The position numbers were made by a program, and so were the translations under genes. From Aquabacterium sp. (GTDB lineage: Bacteria; Pseudomonadota; Gammaproteobacteria; Burkholderiales; Burkholderiaceae_C), in the NCBI GenBank assembly GCA_023150345.1, contig JAKLLB010000048.1, positions 1-32,856 on the forward strand: a stretch of DNA of 32,856 nucleotides, given 5' to 3'. Below are positions 1 to 7,509 of the stretch, piece after piece (the first letter of the stretch is position 1; every line of letters begins with the position of its first letter). Under the pieces are notes generated by a model. That model was not told where the DNA came from. It did not search any database and saw only the letters and a program-made list of their open reading frames with translations.

Positions 1-1
1 G

Positions 2-805
2 CGTGAGCTCAAGGCCGAAGAGGTCACGGGCCTGATATCCGTGGCCGAGCACTCGCGCGAGCACCTGGGCAAGATGATCACCGGGCTGCTGCCGCTGCTG
101 ACCAAGCTGACGGTGCGACCGCTCGATGCGCTGCTGTCGCCGGACTACGACGACCCGAACGATACGCGAGAGATCCTGGACTCCGAGAAGATCGTGCGTG
201 GCGGGCGCGTCCTTCACATCGTGACCGACTCGCTGTCGGACAGCGCAGTGGGAACCGCCATCGCCGGCATCATCTTGGCCGACCTGCGCGCGTACGCCGG
301 TGCGATCTACAACTATGGCGCCGACAGCGCAAAGCGGGTGCACGTGCTGGTCGACGAGGCCTACGAGGTCGTCAACGAGCCACTGATCAGCTTGATGAAC
401 AAAGGCCGGGGTGCGGGCTTCATCACCTATCTGGCCACGCAGAATTTCTCCGACTACGTCGCACGCTTTGGCGACGAGCACCGTGCACGCATGGTGCTGG
501 GCAACGGCAACAACCGCCTGACGCTACGCGTCACCGACAACCTGACCCAGAAGTACGTGGCCGAAAACCTGGGCACGGTGGACGTACGGCAAACCAGCGC
601 CACTATGACCTCGGGCAGCAAGACCGAGGACGGCGGGATGGAGTTCAGCGGGAACATGGGGACGAGCGTGGGGCTGACCGAGACCGAAGTGTTTCCCGCG
701 GCACTGTTGGGCGAGCTGCCCGACCTGCACTACGTGGCCGTTCTCTCCGGCGGCAAACGCATCAAGGGGCGCCTGGCCAAGATCGTTTGGGGCGCCAAGC
801 CCTGA
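2..805 (+). CDS. traD: TraD-type type IV coupling protein, C-terminal part (5' end outside window)
   Basis: The frame is open from the first bases of the window, so this is the last 267 codons of a longer gene. The segment VHVLVDEAYEVV (from about position 339) is a Walker B strand with its DE pair, followed by NKGRGAGF and the TQNFSDY stretch typical of VirD4/TraD ATPases of the SXT/TOL subfamily. Coupling proteins are hexameric inner-membrane ATPases that bring the relaxase-DNA complex or protein substrates to the type IV secretion channel. The Walker A motif and the N-terminal membrane helices would lie upstream of the window. An internal GTG at 41 is in frame but is not a plausible start because homology continues upstream of it. 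Its place before a DUF4400 gene matches integrative elements, where these genes are neighbours. Family call is sure; the exact subfamily is less so. Confidence 0.9.
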   Translation, partial: RELKAEEVTGLISVAEHSREHLGKMITGLLPLLTKLTVRPLDALLSPDYDDPNDTREILDSEKIVRGGRVLHIVTDSLSDSAVGTAIAGIILADLRAYAGAIYNYGADSAKRVHVLVDEAYEVVNEPLISLMNKGRGAGFITYLATQNFSDYVARFGDEHRARMVLGNGNNRLTLRVTDNLTQKYVAENLGTVDVRQTSATMTSGSKTEDGGMEFSGNMGTSVGLTETEVFPAALLGELPDLHYVAVLSGGKRIKGRLAKIVWGAKP

Positions 806-852
806 GCGAACGGCAGCGCCTGGTACCGATCCATTGACCCACAGGCATCCCG

Positions 853-1485
853 ATGCTCAACACCGCCCGCCCACACCTGCGCGACATCACCGCGGCCGAC
901 TTCGATCCACAGCAACCACAGGAACTGCTGCGGCTGGTCGACCTTGCGCGCAGCTATCAATCCGTCCAGTGCCTGCGGCGCGCGATGGAACACAGCGACT
1001 ATCGCAACGACCTACGCAGTGCGTGCTCGACGTGGCCGCGATTGGCCGCCTATACCGCGCGACTGGCGGCCCTGGTCACCGACGTAGCACCGGGTACGAC
1101 CCCGACGTTGACGCTGCTGCAAGAGGTCCTGGAGTCCGCCTGCGTGCACTACCTCAGCGCAGGCCCGACGACGCCGCCCAATGCCGGGCCGGCGCGGTTC
1201 ATGGCCGCGGGCATTTCCGCATGCGCGCGTGGCTGGCTGACCTACACGGTCAGCGGGCGCAGCCGAACCGCGGTTGCCCACGAGTGGACCGCGTACGAGG
1301 GCAGCATCGTGGACTGGGCCGAACGGCGCGACATCGAGCGCCTGAGCTTCCGGCCCCGAGCACTGGCGCGCCCCGAGGAGCGCCATGCCATGCGCGCGCA
1401 ACTGGCCGACGCCCTGCTCGGGTTCGAGGACCTGGTGCTGATCACCCGCGTGGGCATCGACTACCACACGTTCGAGGCGCTCTAA
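853..1485 (+). CDS. Unrecognised 210-residue protein between traD and the DUF4400 gene
   Basis: I do not recognise this protein. It is a soluble-looking, mainly helical protein of 210 residues, with no signal peptide and no convincing membrane helix. It has several aromatic-rich stretches (for example ARGWLTYTV near residue 125) and a C-terminal segment DLVLITRVGIDYHTF. The ATG is preceded by a weak purine stretch (ACAGGC). The gene is separated from traD by 47 bases and from the next gene by 22, so it is probably co-transcribed with both. The overlapping frame 834-1511 gives an Arg/Pro-rich translation typical of a GC-rich shadow, whereas this frame has a normal amino-acid mix. A role in coupling-protein or mating function is only suggested by position. 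Confidence 0.7.
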   Translation: MLNTARPHLRDITAADFDPQQPQELLRLVDLARSYQSVQCLRRAMEHSDYRNDLRSACSTWPRLAAYTARLAALVTDVAPGTTPTLTLLQEVLESACVHYLSAGPTTPPNAGPARFMAAGISACARGWLTYTVSGRSRTAVAHEWTAYEGSIVDWAERRDIERLSFRPRALARPEERHAMRAQLADALLGFEDLVLITRVGIDYHTFEAL

Positions 1486-1507
1486 CCAGCATCGTCGGGG
1501 AACACAC

Positions 1508-2140
1508 ATGAACACGTTCGGCCATCTGCGCATCTGGCTGGGACTGCTGGCGGTGCTGATCGTCGCGCTGCCAGCGTTGATGGATGCCGACGGCATCGCC
1601 AGGCGGGTCAACGGCGAACTCGAGCAGGCCCAGGACGCGTTCGGCATCGAGCGTACGCAGCGCGTGTACGAGCGCGCCAACTCAGCCTGGGCAGCGCTTG
1701 TCGTGCGCACGGGGGTGCGATCGGCGCTCGATGCAGCGCCCGAGCGCAGCACCGACAACGCCGTGCGCAACGTGATCACGAAGACCCAGCACACCATGTA
1801 CAGCACGACTCAGCGCTATCTCAAGGCCGTGTCGATGCAGATGTACGCCGTGTTTCTGCGGGGCGCGATTCTGGTGGAATGGCTGATGTTCATCGGTTTT
1901 TTCCTCGTCGCGGCCGTGGTCGATGGCATCGCGCGGCGCAGGGTGAAGATGGCCACCGGCGGTCTTGCCAGTCCCGTGAAGTTCTCGTGGTCCACGCACT
2001 GGATGCTGGCCATTGCGATGTCGCCATTCGTTTACATCCTGTTGCCGTTCGAGATCACGCCGCTCTTTATGCCGGTCTGGACGCTCGTGGTGGCGCTGCC
2101 TCTGTCGGCCGCCATAGCCAACGCTGTGCGTATCCAATAG
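1508..2140 (+). CDS. DUF4400-type integrative-element membrane protein
   Basis: This 210-residue inner-membrane protein has an N-terminal hydrophobic segment (residues 9-25) and later ones around 122-140, 160-180 and 185-205. The arrangement of a helix ending in VAAVVDGIARRRVK, then a loop, then a helix beginning SPFVYILLPFE, resembles the DUF4400 family, which is found next to traD in SXT-like and related conjugative elements. The function of that family is not established; membership of the mating apparatus is inferred from its constant position. A GGGGA ribosome-binding stretch lies about 7 bases before the ATG. The gene ends 111 bases before trbB, and that gap contains the first copy of the repeated element, so this is probably the last gene of the traD transcription unit. 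Confidence 0.7.
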   Translation: MNTFGHLRIWLGLLAVLIVALPALMDADGIARRVNGELEQAQDAFGIERTQRVYERANSAWAALVVRTGVRSALDAAPERSTDNAVRNVITKTQHTMYSTTQRYLKAVSMQMYAVFLRGAILVEWLMFIGFFLVAAVVDGIARRRVKMATGGLASPVKFSWSTHWMLAIAMSPFVYILLPFEITPLFMPVWTLVVALPLSAAIANAVRIQ

Positions 2141-2197
2141 CGCCGCACAGCCGCGGCAGCGGCCGGGCGCGCGCACGACCGCCCGAACGATGCTGCA

Positions 2198-2224
2198 AAA
2201 GGGGGTGTTTTCGACAGCCGCAGG
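2198..2224 (+). repeat. Conserved intergenic element, copy 1 (upstream of trbB)
   Basis: The sequence reads AAA, then GGGGGTGTTTT, then CGACAGCCGCAGG. Compared with the other two copies it has one extra T inside the G tract and a G for T substitution in CGACATCC. It lies 27 bases before the trbB ATG and on the same strand. An inverted repeat CGGGCG / CGCCCG (2164-2169 and 2180-2185) stands just upstream. It is the only copy close enough to the start codon to affect translation directly. Function is unknown; a transcriptional or post-transcriptional control site is the leading idea. Confidence 0.75.
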
Positions 2225-2251
2225 CCGACGCGTGGCCGCAGACTGCACGGC

Positions 2252-3271
2252 ATGCAACTCGACGCCCGCATGCTCAACGCAGACCGTGTCAGTGCCTTGG
2301 TGCGGCACCGGCTGAGCGCCGTGTTCGATCTCTTCGACAACCCGGAGGTTACCGAGGTGTCGATCAACTGCGGCGATGAGATCTGGATCACCAAGGCGGG
2401 CCGCCGCGAGCGCGCGCCTCAGGTCCGGCTCACCGAGGTCGACATCTCCTCTGCGATCCGCGAGCTTGCGGGTGCGATGGGCCAGGATGCACGCCCCGAA
2501 ACGCCCTCGGCCATCGTGAACGCCAAGCTGCCGGGGCTGCGCTTTGCAGGCGTGCTCGGACCAACGGCGGGCAAAGGCTCGGCGCTGTCCATCCGCAAGC
2601 ACGCCAAGAAGGTGTTCACGCTCGACCAGTATGTCGCGGCCGGTGCGATACGGGCGACGGAGGCCGAGAGGCTGCGCCATTGGGTGCGCGAGGGCAAGAA
2701 CATGCTCGTGGGGGGCTCGACCGACACCGGCAAGACCACGCTGCTCAACGCCTTGTCGCGCGAGATTCCCGACGATGAGCGGGTGCTCACGATCGAGGAG
2801 CCGCGCGAATTGCAGCTGGTCACGCCCAACTGGATACCGCTGGAGGCCAACGTCCAAAAGGCGCTCACCCCGACGCTGCTGGTCGAGCTCTGTGTTCGCA
2901 AGAGCCCCGACCGCATTCTGCTCGGCGAGCTCAAGGGCCCTGAGGCGGCAGCGTTTCTGGAAGCGGCCAACACGGGCCACCACGGATGCATGGCGAGTCT
3001 GCACTGCAACTCGGCCTACGACGCGCTGGCCCGCCTGGAGGTGTTGACCCTGCGCGCCGGCCTGGATTGGCCGCTGGCCGCTATTCGCCAACAGATCGCC
3101 AGCACGATCCACGTGATCGTGCACATGGGCAAGGCCGACGGCATGCGGCGCCTGAACGAAGTGGCCCTCGTAAGGGGCTATGACGCGGTCACGTCCCGCT
3201 ACGACGTGGAGTGGATCTACCGACGCGCGGATGGAGCCGCGAGCGGGCAACAAGGAGAGAGTAAGTCATGA
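2252..3271 (+). CDS. trbB: TrbB/VirB11-family secretion ATPase
   Basis: This is the hexameric cytoplasmic traffic ATPase of the type IV secretion system, which powers pilus assembly and substrate transfer at the inner-membrane base. Of 339 residues, the N-terminal domain covers about 1-130 and the ATPase core follows. The core has Walker A GGSTDTGKTT (154-163), an Asp-box-like LTIEEPRELQL (179-189), Walker B RILLGELKG (221-229) and the His box TGHHGCMASLHCNSA (from 241). The Asp-box carries EE where ED is usual, and Walker A has TDTGK in place of the more common TGSGK; both are still compatible with function. No strong ribosome-binding site is visible before the ATG at 2252. The stop overlaps the trbC start (ATGA), which implies coupled translation. 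It heads a Ti-type trb gene order. Confidence 0.93.
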   Translation: MQLDARMLNADRVSALVRHRLSAVFDLFDNPEVTEVSINCGDEIWITKAGRRERAPQVRLTEVDISSAIRELAGAMGQDARPETPSAIVNAKLPGLRFAGVLGPTAGKGSALSIRKHAKKVFTLDQYVAAGAIRATEAERLRHWVREGKNMLVGGSTDTGKTTLLNALSREIPDDERVLTIEEPRELQLVTPNWIPLEANVQKALTPTLLVELCVRKSPDRILLGELKGPEAAAFLEAANTGHHGCMASLHCNSAYDALARLEVLTLRAGLDWPLAAIRQQIASTIHVIVHMGKADGMRRLNEVALVRGYDAVTSRYDVEWIYRRADGAASGQQGESKS

Positions 3272-3735
3272 ACAGCATTGAAATGACCCCATCAGAAGTC
3301 GAAGCAACCCGCGTGCATCCCGCGCCAAGTTGCCGACGCCGCGCGCGCATGGCCATGGGCATGCGCGCACTCATGACGGCTGGCGCGTTGGCCGGGCTGA
3401 TGGTGCCGGAGATGGCCTTTGCGGGCGACGAAGAAGGCATCTTCAGCCAGATTGCCGAAGTGCTTGAGACCGTGGCCAACGATCTGGTCGGGTCGGGGTG
3501 GCTGACGTGGGTCGGCGTCATCGCTGTGGCCATCGGGGGCGTCTTGTTCGCAGTTGGCGAGCTGTCGGGTCCCTTTGGCTATGTGCTGCGCGTGGTCGCC
3601 GGTTTGGCCGTGGCCGTTGGTGCCACCTCGCTGGGCGCGTCCTTCGCTGGTGGAGGCGGCACGGCGATGATCGATGCCGCGGCACCGGTGGTCGCGCACG
3701 CCGACGCGGCAGGCACGGCCGGGCAGCTGGTCTGA
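3268..3735 (+). CDS. trbC: TrbC/VirB2-family conjugative pilin precursor
   Basis: This is the predicted major subunit of the conjugative (T4SS) pilus. The 155-residue precursor has a long signal peptide: a basic region CRRRARMAMGMR, a hydrophobic core and a likely cleavage after MAFA (residue 52). The mature part of about 103 residues has two hydrophobic helices (about 75-98 and 107-128) joined by a short polar loop, the standard VirB2/TrbC layout. RP4 TrbC is further trimmed and made cyclic by the TraF peptidase; no such peptidase gene is seen in the window, so whether this pilin is cyclic is unknown. The AAGGAGAG ribosome-binding site at 3252-3259 is strong, in line with a highly made subunit. 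The ATG overlaps the trbB stop. Confidence 0.88.
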   Translation: MNSIEMTPSEVEATRVHPAPSCRRRARMAMGMRALMTAGALAGLMVPEMAFAGDEEGIFSQIAEVLETVANDLVGSGWLTWVGVIAVAIGGVLFAVGELSGPFGYVLRVVAGLAVAVGATSLGASFAGGGGTAMIDAAAPVVAHADAAGTAGQLV

Positions 3736-3756
3736 GCTGGACCGCGAGCCGCAGCC

Positions 3757-4074
3757 ATGGACACCCGCCGCAGCACGATCGTGCGCCGCAGCCTGCTGGA
3801 GACGAAGTCGACCGCCGGTGCCGAGTTCGCGCCGACGGTGCTCAACATCACCCTCATGCTCGTCATGATGATGGGGCCGAAGCTGCTGTGGTGGCCCCTG
3901 ATTGCCCTGGTGCTGCACAGCTTGCTCAAGTGGATGTTCGGGCGTGACGACAAGCTGACCCTGGTGTTCGCGCGCTATAGCCGCGAAGCGGACGTGTACG
4001 ACCCGTGGCCACGCCCGCGTCAGGTCGAGAACAAGCGCCCCTACGGCATGGGGCGCGACCTGCCACTGGCCTGA
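3757..4074 (+). CDS. trbD: TrbD/VirB3-family inner-membrane protein
   Basis: A 105-residue protein of the size expected for TrbD/VirB3. It has a polar N-terminus, a hydrophobic hairpin at about residues 28-60 (VLNITLMLVMMMG, then LLWWPLIALVLHSLL) and a basic C-terminal tail ending near RPRQVENKRPYG, which matches the family's tail region with its Arg/Pro-rich segment. VirB3 proteins sit in the inner membrane and work with VirB4, to which they are fused in some systems. Position between the pilin and the VirB4 gene is diagnostic. The ribosome-binding site is weak. The stop is followed by an 80-base gap with a perfect hairpin before trbE, which breaks the otherwise tight packing of the operon. 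Confidence 0.85.
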   Translation: MDTRRSTIVRRSLLETKSTAGAEFAPTVLNITLMLVMMMGPKLLWWPLIALVLHSLLKWMFGRDDKLTLVFARYSREADVYDPWPRPRQVENKRPYGMGRDLPLA

Positions 4075-4099
4075 ACGCTTCTGCGCGCCTCGTCAACCA

Positions 4100-4134
4100 C
4101 CCGCTCTGGCCTGCACGCCGCATGCCAGAGCGGG
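4100..4134 (+). other. Perfect 11-bp hairpin in the trbD-trbE gap
   Basis: CCCGCTCTGGC (4100-4110) and GCCAGAGCGGG (4124-4134) are exact inverted repeats around a 13-base loop. In RNA this would make a stable stem that ends 20 bases before the trbE ATG. There is no T tract after it, so it is not a typical intrinsic terminator. Likely roles are an mRNA-processing or stability element, or a brake that lowers trbE output relative to the pilin gene. Confidence 0.75.
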
Positions 4135-4154
4135 CAACCCCAGCCCACCACCCC

Positions 4155-6662
4155 ATGCTCAACCTCAAACGACTCGTCAAGGACTACAACGACTCGGCAC
4201 GTGGCTACAACGAACTGCTGCCGTGGATGTGCCTGTGGGACGAACAAACCGTCGCCACCATGGACCAGGGGCTGCTCGCCGTCTACGCATACGACGGGCT
4301 GGACGCCGAGGGGCGCACGGGCGACGAGGTCGATGCGGCGGTGAGTTCATTCGAGCGCGCGTTCGCCGGCTTCACCACCGGCAACACGCTGTGGTCCATC
4401 GTCGACAGACGTCGCACCGAGTCCTACCCCGCGGGGCGCTTCGAAGACCCGATGAGCAACTACATCAACGAGGTGTGGAAGCGGCACGTCACGGGCAACC
4501 AGTTCCAGAACTTCTACTCGCTGGCCGTGCACCAACGCTCGGCGCAGGGGGCCAACGCCTTCTTCGACGCTGTTGACGTTATCGTCAAGGAAGAGAACGT
4601 GTCGCTGGGGGCTGCGCTGATGCGCGCGGGCAAGGCGCAGATGTCGATGCGCGCCAGGCAGACGCTTGACGCGCGCCGCATGCACACATCGGCGACCAAC
4701 CTGCTGGCGCGCTGCGCCGAACTCGAGCAGGGGATGAGCAGGCTGGGGCTGCGTCGCCTGGGCGGCGAAGAACTGCTGGCGTACCTGCACGCGCGGGCCA
4801 ATCCAGGCTCCGGGGCGCGCGAGCGCTTCCCGATGCCGCGCACGCCGGCGTTCCTCAACACGCTCCTGGCCAACGACATGCTCGAGCGTCTGCCGCGGTC
4901 GCTGCGCTTCACGAACGACGAGCAGTGCCACGTCGGCGTGGTCAGCCTCAAGGGCTGGCCCGACGAGGCAACGTTTCCGGGGCGACTGGATGCACTGACC
5001 AACATCAACGGCGAGGTCACGATCGCCCATACGTTCAGGTTCCTCGATCGCGCCGTGGCCGAGCGAGCCATCAGCGACATCGAGCGCTACAACATCAGCA
5101 AGTCGGTGCCGTTCTTGCATCGCATCTTGACATCGTTGTCGCAGGAGGAGCCAACCAAGTTCAACCCTGGACGCCTGGCCTTGGCCGAGGACGCCAGGGC
5201 GGCGCTGGTCGACCTGTACGAAGGCGCGCGCATCTACGGCTACCACAACCTCACCGTACTGTGCTTCGGGCACACCGAAGAGGAGATGGAGGAGGTTCGC
5301 AAGGAAGTACACAGCGCATTGCGCGACAGCGGCTTTACCGGCCACACCGAGCGCATGCACAGCCTCACGGCCTTCACACAGACCCTGCCGGGCCAGTGGG
5401 GATCGTCGGTGCGCTGGGCCAACGTGTGCTTCGGCAACTCGGCCGACGTGATGCCGATCCGAACGCTCTGGGCGGGGCCCCAGGAGTGCGAGCACTTCAC
5501 CAAGGAGCTCGGGCGCTCGGAGCAGCCCGCGTTGATCAGCCTGCCCACCGACAGCGGCGTTCCGTTCTTCTGGGATCCGTGGACCGCGGGCGTGGGGCAC
5601 ACCACGATCATCGGCCCCACGCGGGCAGGCAAGAGCGTATTCGTCAACTTCGTGCTGTCCCAGTTCCGCAAGTACGAGCCCTGCCGTACTGTCATCTTCG
5701 ACAAGGACTACACCTGCCAGGTGCCCACGCTGTTGCAAGACGGTGAGCACTACGACTTGACGCCCGACGCCTCCAACGCGCTGCGCTTGTCGCCGCTGGC
5801 GCTGGCGGAAGATCCCAAGCACCACCCGTTCCTGGTGCGCTGGATTCGCATGCTGATCGAGATGGGCCGTCCCAGCGCCAAACTCTCGCCTGCGGAAATC
5901 GAGACCGTGACCGCCGCGGTGCGGGGGCTGGCCAACTTGCCCGAACAGATGCGTCGCGTGGGCTATTTGCGCTCCTCGCTGGGCGACTCCCTTGGCGCTT
6001 ACCTGGATGAATGGTGTGAAGGCGGTGCGCGTGGGAACTGGTTCGACAACCCGCCCAGCGCGTTTCGGCTGGGCAGGCACGTGTGCTTCGAGTGCAAGCG
6101 CCTGTTCGACGACTCCGACGTCGCCGTCCTCGCAATGGACTACCTGTTTTATGTGGTGGAGCGACAGCTCGACGACACGCCGTGCATCATCTACACGGAA
6201 GAGACCTGGTTCTTCTTGCAGCGCCCGGAGTTCGTCGAGCGACTCAACGACTACATACGCACGCTGGGTAAGCGCAACGCAGCGCTGTGGATGACGACGC
6301 AGGGCCTGCGTGAACTCACGGCCAGCGACACGTTGCGCACGATGCTGGACAACATCCAGAACCGCATCTTCTTGCCCAACGCGCGTGTGCGCAACCTGCA
6401 GGGCATGTACGAAGAGGTCATGGGGCTCAACGATGCGCAGCTGGCGCGCATCCAGTTCGCCGAGCCCAAGCGCGACTACTACATCGTCACCCCCAACATG
6501 GCCCGAATGGCCAGCGTGCGGCTGCCGCCGGAGATCGTGGCGGCCGTCAGTTCAAGCAGCAAGGCCAGACAGACCTTCGCGCGCCACTACGCGGCGCGCG
6601 ATACCGACCGCCATTGGAAGCGGGACTACCTCAAGGAGATGCTTCGTGAAAGTGATGCATAA
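4155..6662 (+). CDS. trbE: TrbE/VirB4-family T4SS ATPase
   Basis: The largest T4SS ATPase, which binds the inner-membrane complex and drives pilus biogenesis and substrate movement. I chose the ATG at 4155 (835 residues, close to other TrbE proteins); the frame is open back to 4005, but that part overlaps trbD and reads through the hairpin. The N-terminal VirB4 domain spans about residues 20-440. Walker A is GPTRAGKS (487-494). The Walker B strand reads IIYTEETW (678-685), with Glu-Glu where Asp-Glu is usual. The segment WMTTQGLREL and the later FLPNARV follow as in VirB4/TrbE proteins. An AAGGAGA sequence near its 3' end (6633-6639) serves as the ribosome-binding site of trbJ, whose start overlaps this gene by 17 bases. 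Confidence 0.92.
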   Translation: MLNLKRLVKDYNDSARGYNELLPWMCLWDEQTVATMDQGLLAVYAYDGLDAEGRTGDEVDAAVSSFERAFAGFTTGNTLWSIVDRRRTESYPAGRFEDPMSNYINEVWKRHVTGNQFQNFYSLAVHQRSAQGANAFFDAVDVIVKEENVSLGAALMRAGKAQMSMRARQTLDARRMHTSATNLLARCAELEQGMSRLGLRRLGGEELLAYLHARANPGSGARERFPMPRTPAFLNTLLANDMLERLPRSLRFTNDEQCHVGVVSLKGWPDEATFPGRLDALTNINGEVTIAHTFRFLDRAVAERAISDIERYNISKSVPFLHRILTSLSQEEPTKFNPGRLALAEDARAALVDLYEGARIYGYHNLTVLCFGHTEEEMEEVRKEVHSALRDSGFTGHTERMHSLTAFTQTLPGQWGSSVRWANVCFGNSADVMPIRTLWAGPQECEHFTKELGRSEQPALISLPTDSGVPFFWDPWTAGVGHTTIIGPTRAGKSVFVNFVLSQFRKYEPCRTVIFDKDYTCQVPTLLQDGEHYDLTPDASNALRLSPLALAEDPKHHPFLVRWIRMLIEMGRPSAKLSPAEIETVTAAVRGLANLPEQMRRVGYLRSSLGDSLGAYLDEWCEGGARGNWFDNPPSAFRLGRHVCFECKRLFDDSDVAVLAMDYLFYVVERQLDDTPCIIYTEETWFFLQRPEFVERLNDYIRTLGKRNAALWMTTQGLRELTASDTLRTMLDNIQNRIFLPNARVRNLQGMYEEVMGLNDAQLARIQFAEPKRDYYIVTPNMARMASVRLPPEIVAAVSSSSKARQTFARHYAARDTDRHWKRDYLKEMLRESDA

Positions 6663-7443
6663 GCTCAGGACGGCCGCCGCCGCGGCCGTTCTCGTCGTGG
6701 CAAACACGCAGACCATGGCCGCAGGCGCGATGGGCATCGTGTTCGACCCGGCGGTTTTTGGGCAGACCCTCGAGAGCGCCATTCAGGGCGTGATGGAGGT
6801 GGAGAACGGCCTCGAGCAGGTGCTGAAGCAGGCCGAACTGCTCAAGGACTCGCGACAGAACCTGAAGAACCTTGGGCGCGCGTTTCAGGACTATGTCGAC
6901 CCGTGGGTCTGGGAGAACGCCGACGCGCTCATCCGATTCGGCAGCCAAGTCAAGGATCTCGAAAAGGACCTGAACAAGCTGCAGGACCGATTCGAGTCGC
7001 GCACGGCGGCGGCTTACTCCTCGAAGATGACCATCGAGGAGTTCGTCCGCTGGCAAAAGGAGCAGGCCACACAGGGTCGCAAGGTCGCACAGGCGGCGAT
7101 CGACGAGGACGTGAGGACACTGGAGCGCGTGAGCAAGGGCTACGAGATGGTTCGCGCGTGGCAGGACAAGATTCCGAACATCCAGGGCAACGTCGAAGGG
7201 CTGCAACTGCTCAACAGCCAGATGAATGGTCTGCTCGGGCAAAACGCGGAGCTTGTCTCGGCGCTCACGCGTCAGAGCATCTTCGCGAAGGAAGAGGCCG
7301 ACCGCCGCGCTGGGCATGAGGAGGCGCAGAAGGACGTGATCGCGCGCGAGATGGCGCGCGCGCGCGAGGATCATCCGAAGCAGGCCGAGCGAATCAAGGA
7401 ACAGTTCGAGTCGGCGGCGGCGAAGGCCAAGGCGCCCAAGTAG
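6646..7443 (+). CDS. trbJ: TrbJ/VirB5-family periplasmic protein
   Basis: I take the GTG at 6646, 6 bases after the AAGGAGA site in the end of trbE; an in-frame ATG at 6655 is the alternative. The product (265 residues) has a signal peptide with core AAAAAVLVVANTQT and likely cleavage after MAA (residue 26). The mature protein is almost wholly helical and charged, with heptad-like stretches from residue 50 to the end, as in TrbJ/VirB5. VirB5 proteins are minor, tip-located components of the conjugative pilus and help contact the recipient cell; TrbJ is also linked to entry exclusion with TrbK in some plasmids. No trbK-like small lipoprotein gene follows. Size and place in the operon support the call more than sequence motifs do. 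Confidence 0.85.
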   Translation: MKVMHKLRTAAAAAVLVVANTQTMAAGAMGIVFDPAVFGQTLESAIQGVMEVENGLEQVLKQAELLKDSRQNLKNLGRAFQDYVDPWVWENADALIRFGSQVKDLEKDLNKLQDRFESRTAAAYSSKMTIEEFVRWQKEQATQGRKVAQAAIDEDVRTLERVSKGYEMVRAWQDKIPNIQGNVEGLQLLNSQMNGLLGQNAELVSALTRQSIFAKEEADRRAGHEEAQKDVIAREMARAREDHPKQAERIKEQFESAAAKAKAPK

Positions 7444-7509
7444 TCGGCACAAGTGACGCGAGGTTGGGGTCAGGCGGTTCAGGTGGGCGCTCAAGCGAGG
7501 GGTCAGGCG

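Noticed and set aside
1682-3253. Long minus-strand open frame of 523 codons
   Set aside because: It covers two well-supported + strand genes and has an Arg/His/Gln-rich, family-less translation. Such frames are common opposite GC-rich genes.
4005-4154. Upstream extension of trbE into trbD
   Set aside because: It overlaps trbD in another frame and includes the hairpin. ATG 4155 gives the family's usual N-terminus and length.
4347-6080. Minus-strand open frame of 577 codons opposite trbE
   Set aside because: No recognisable domain, and it lies wholly within trbE.
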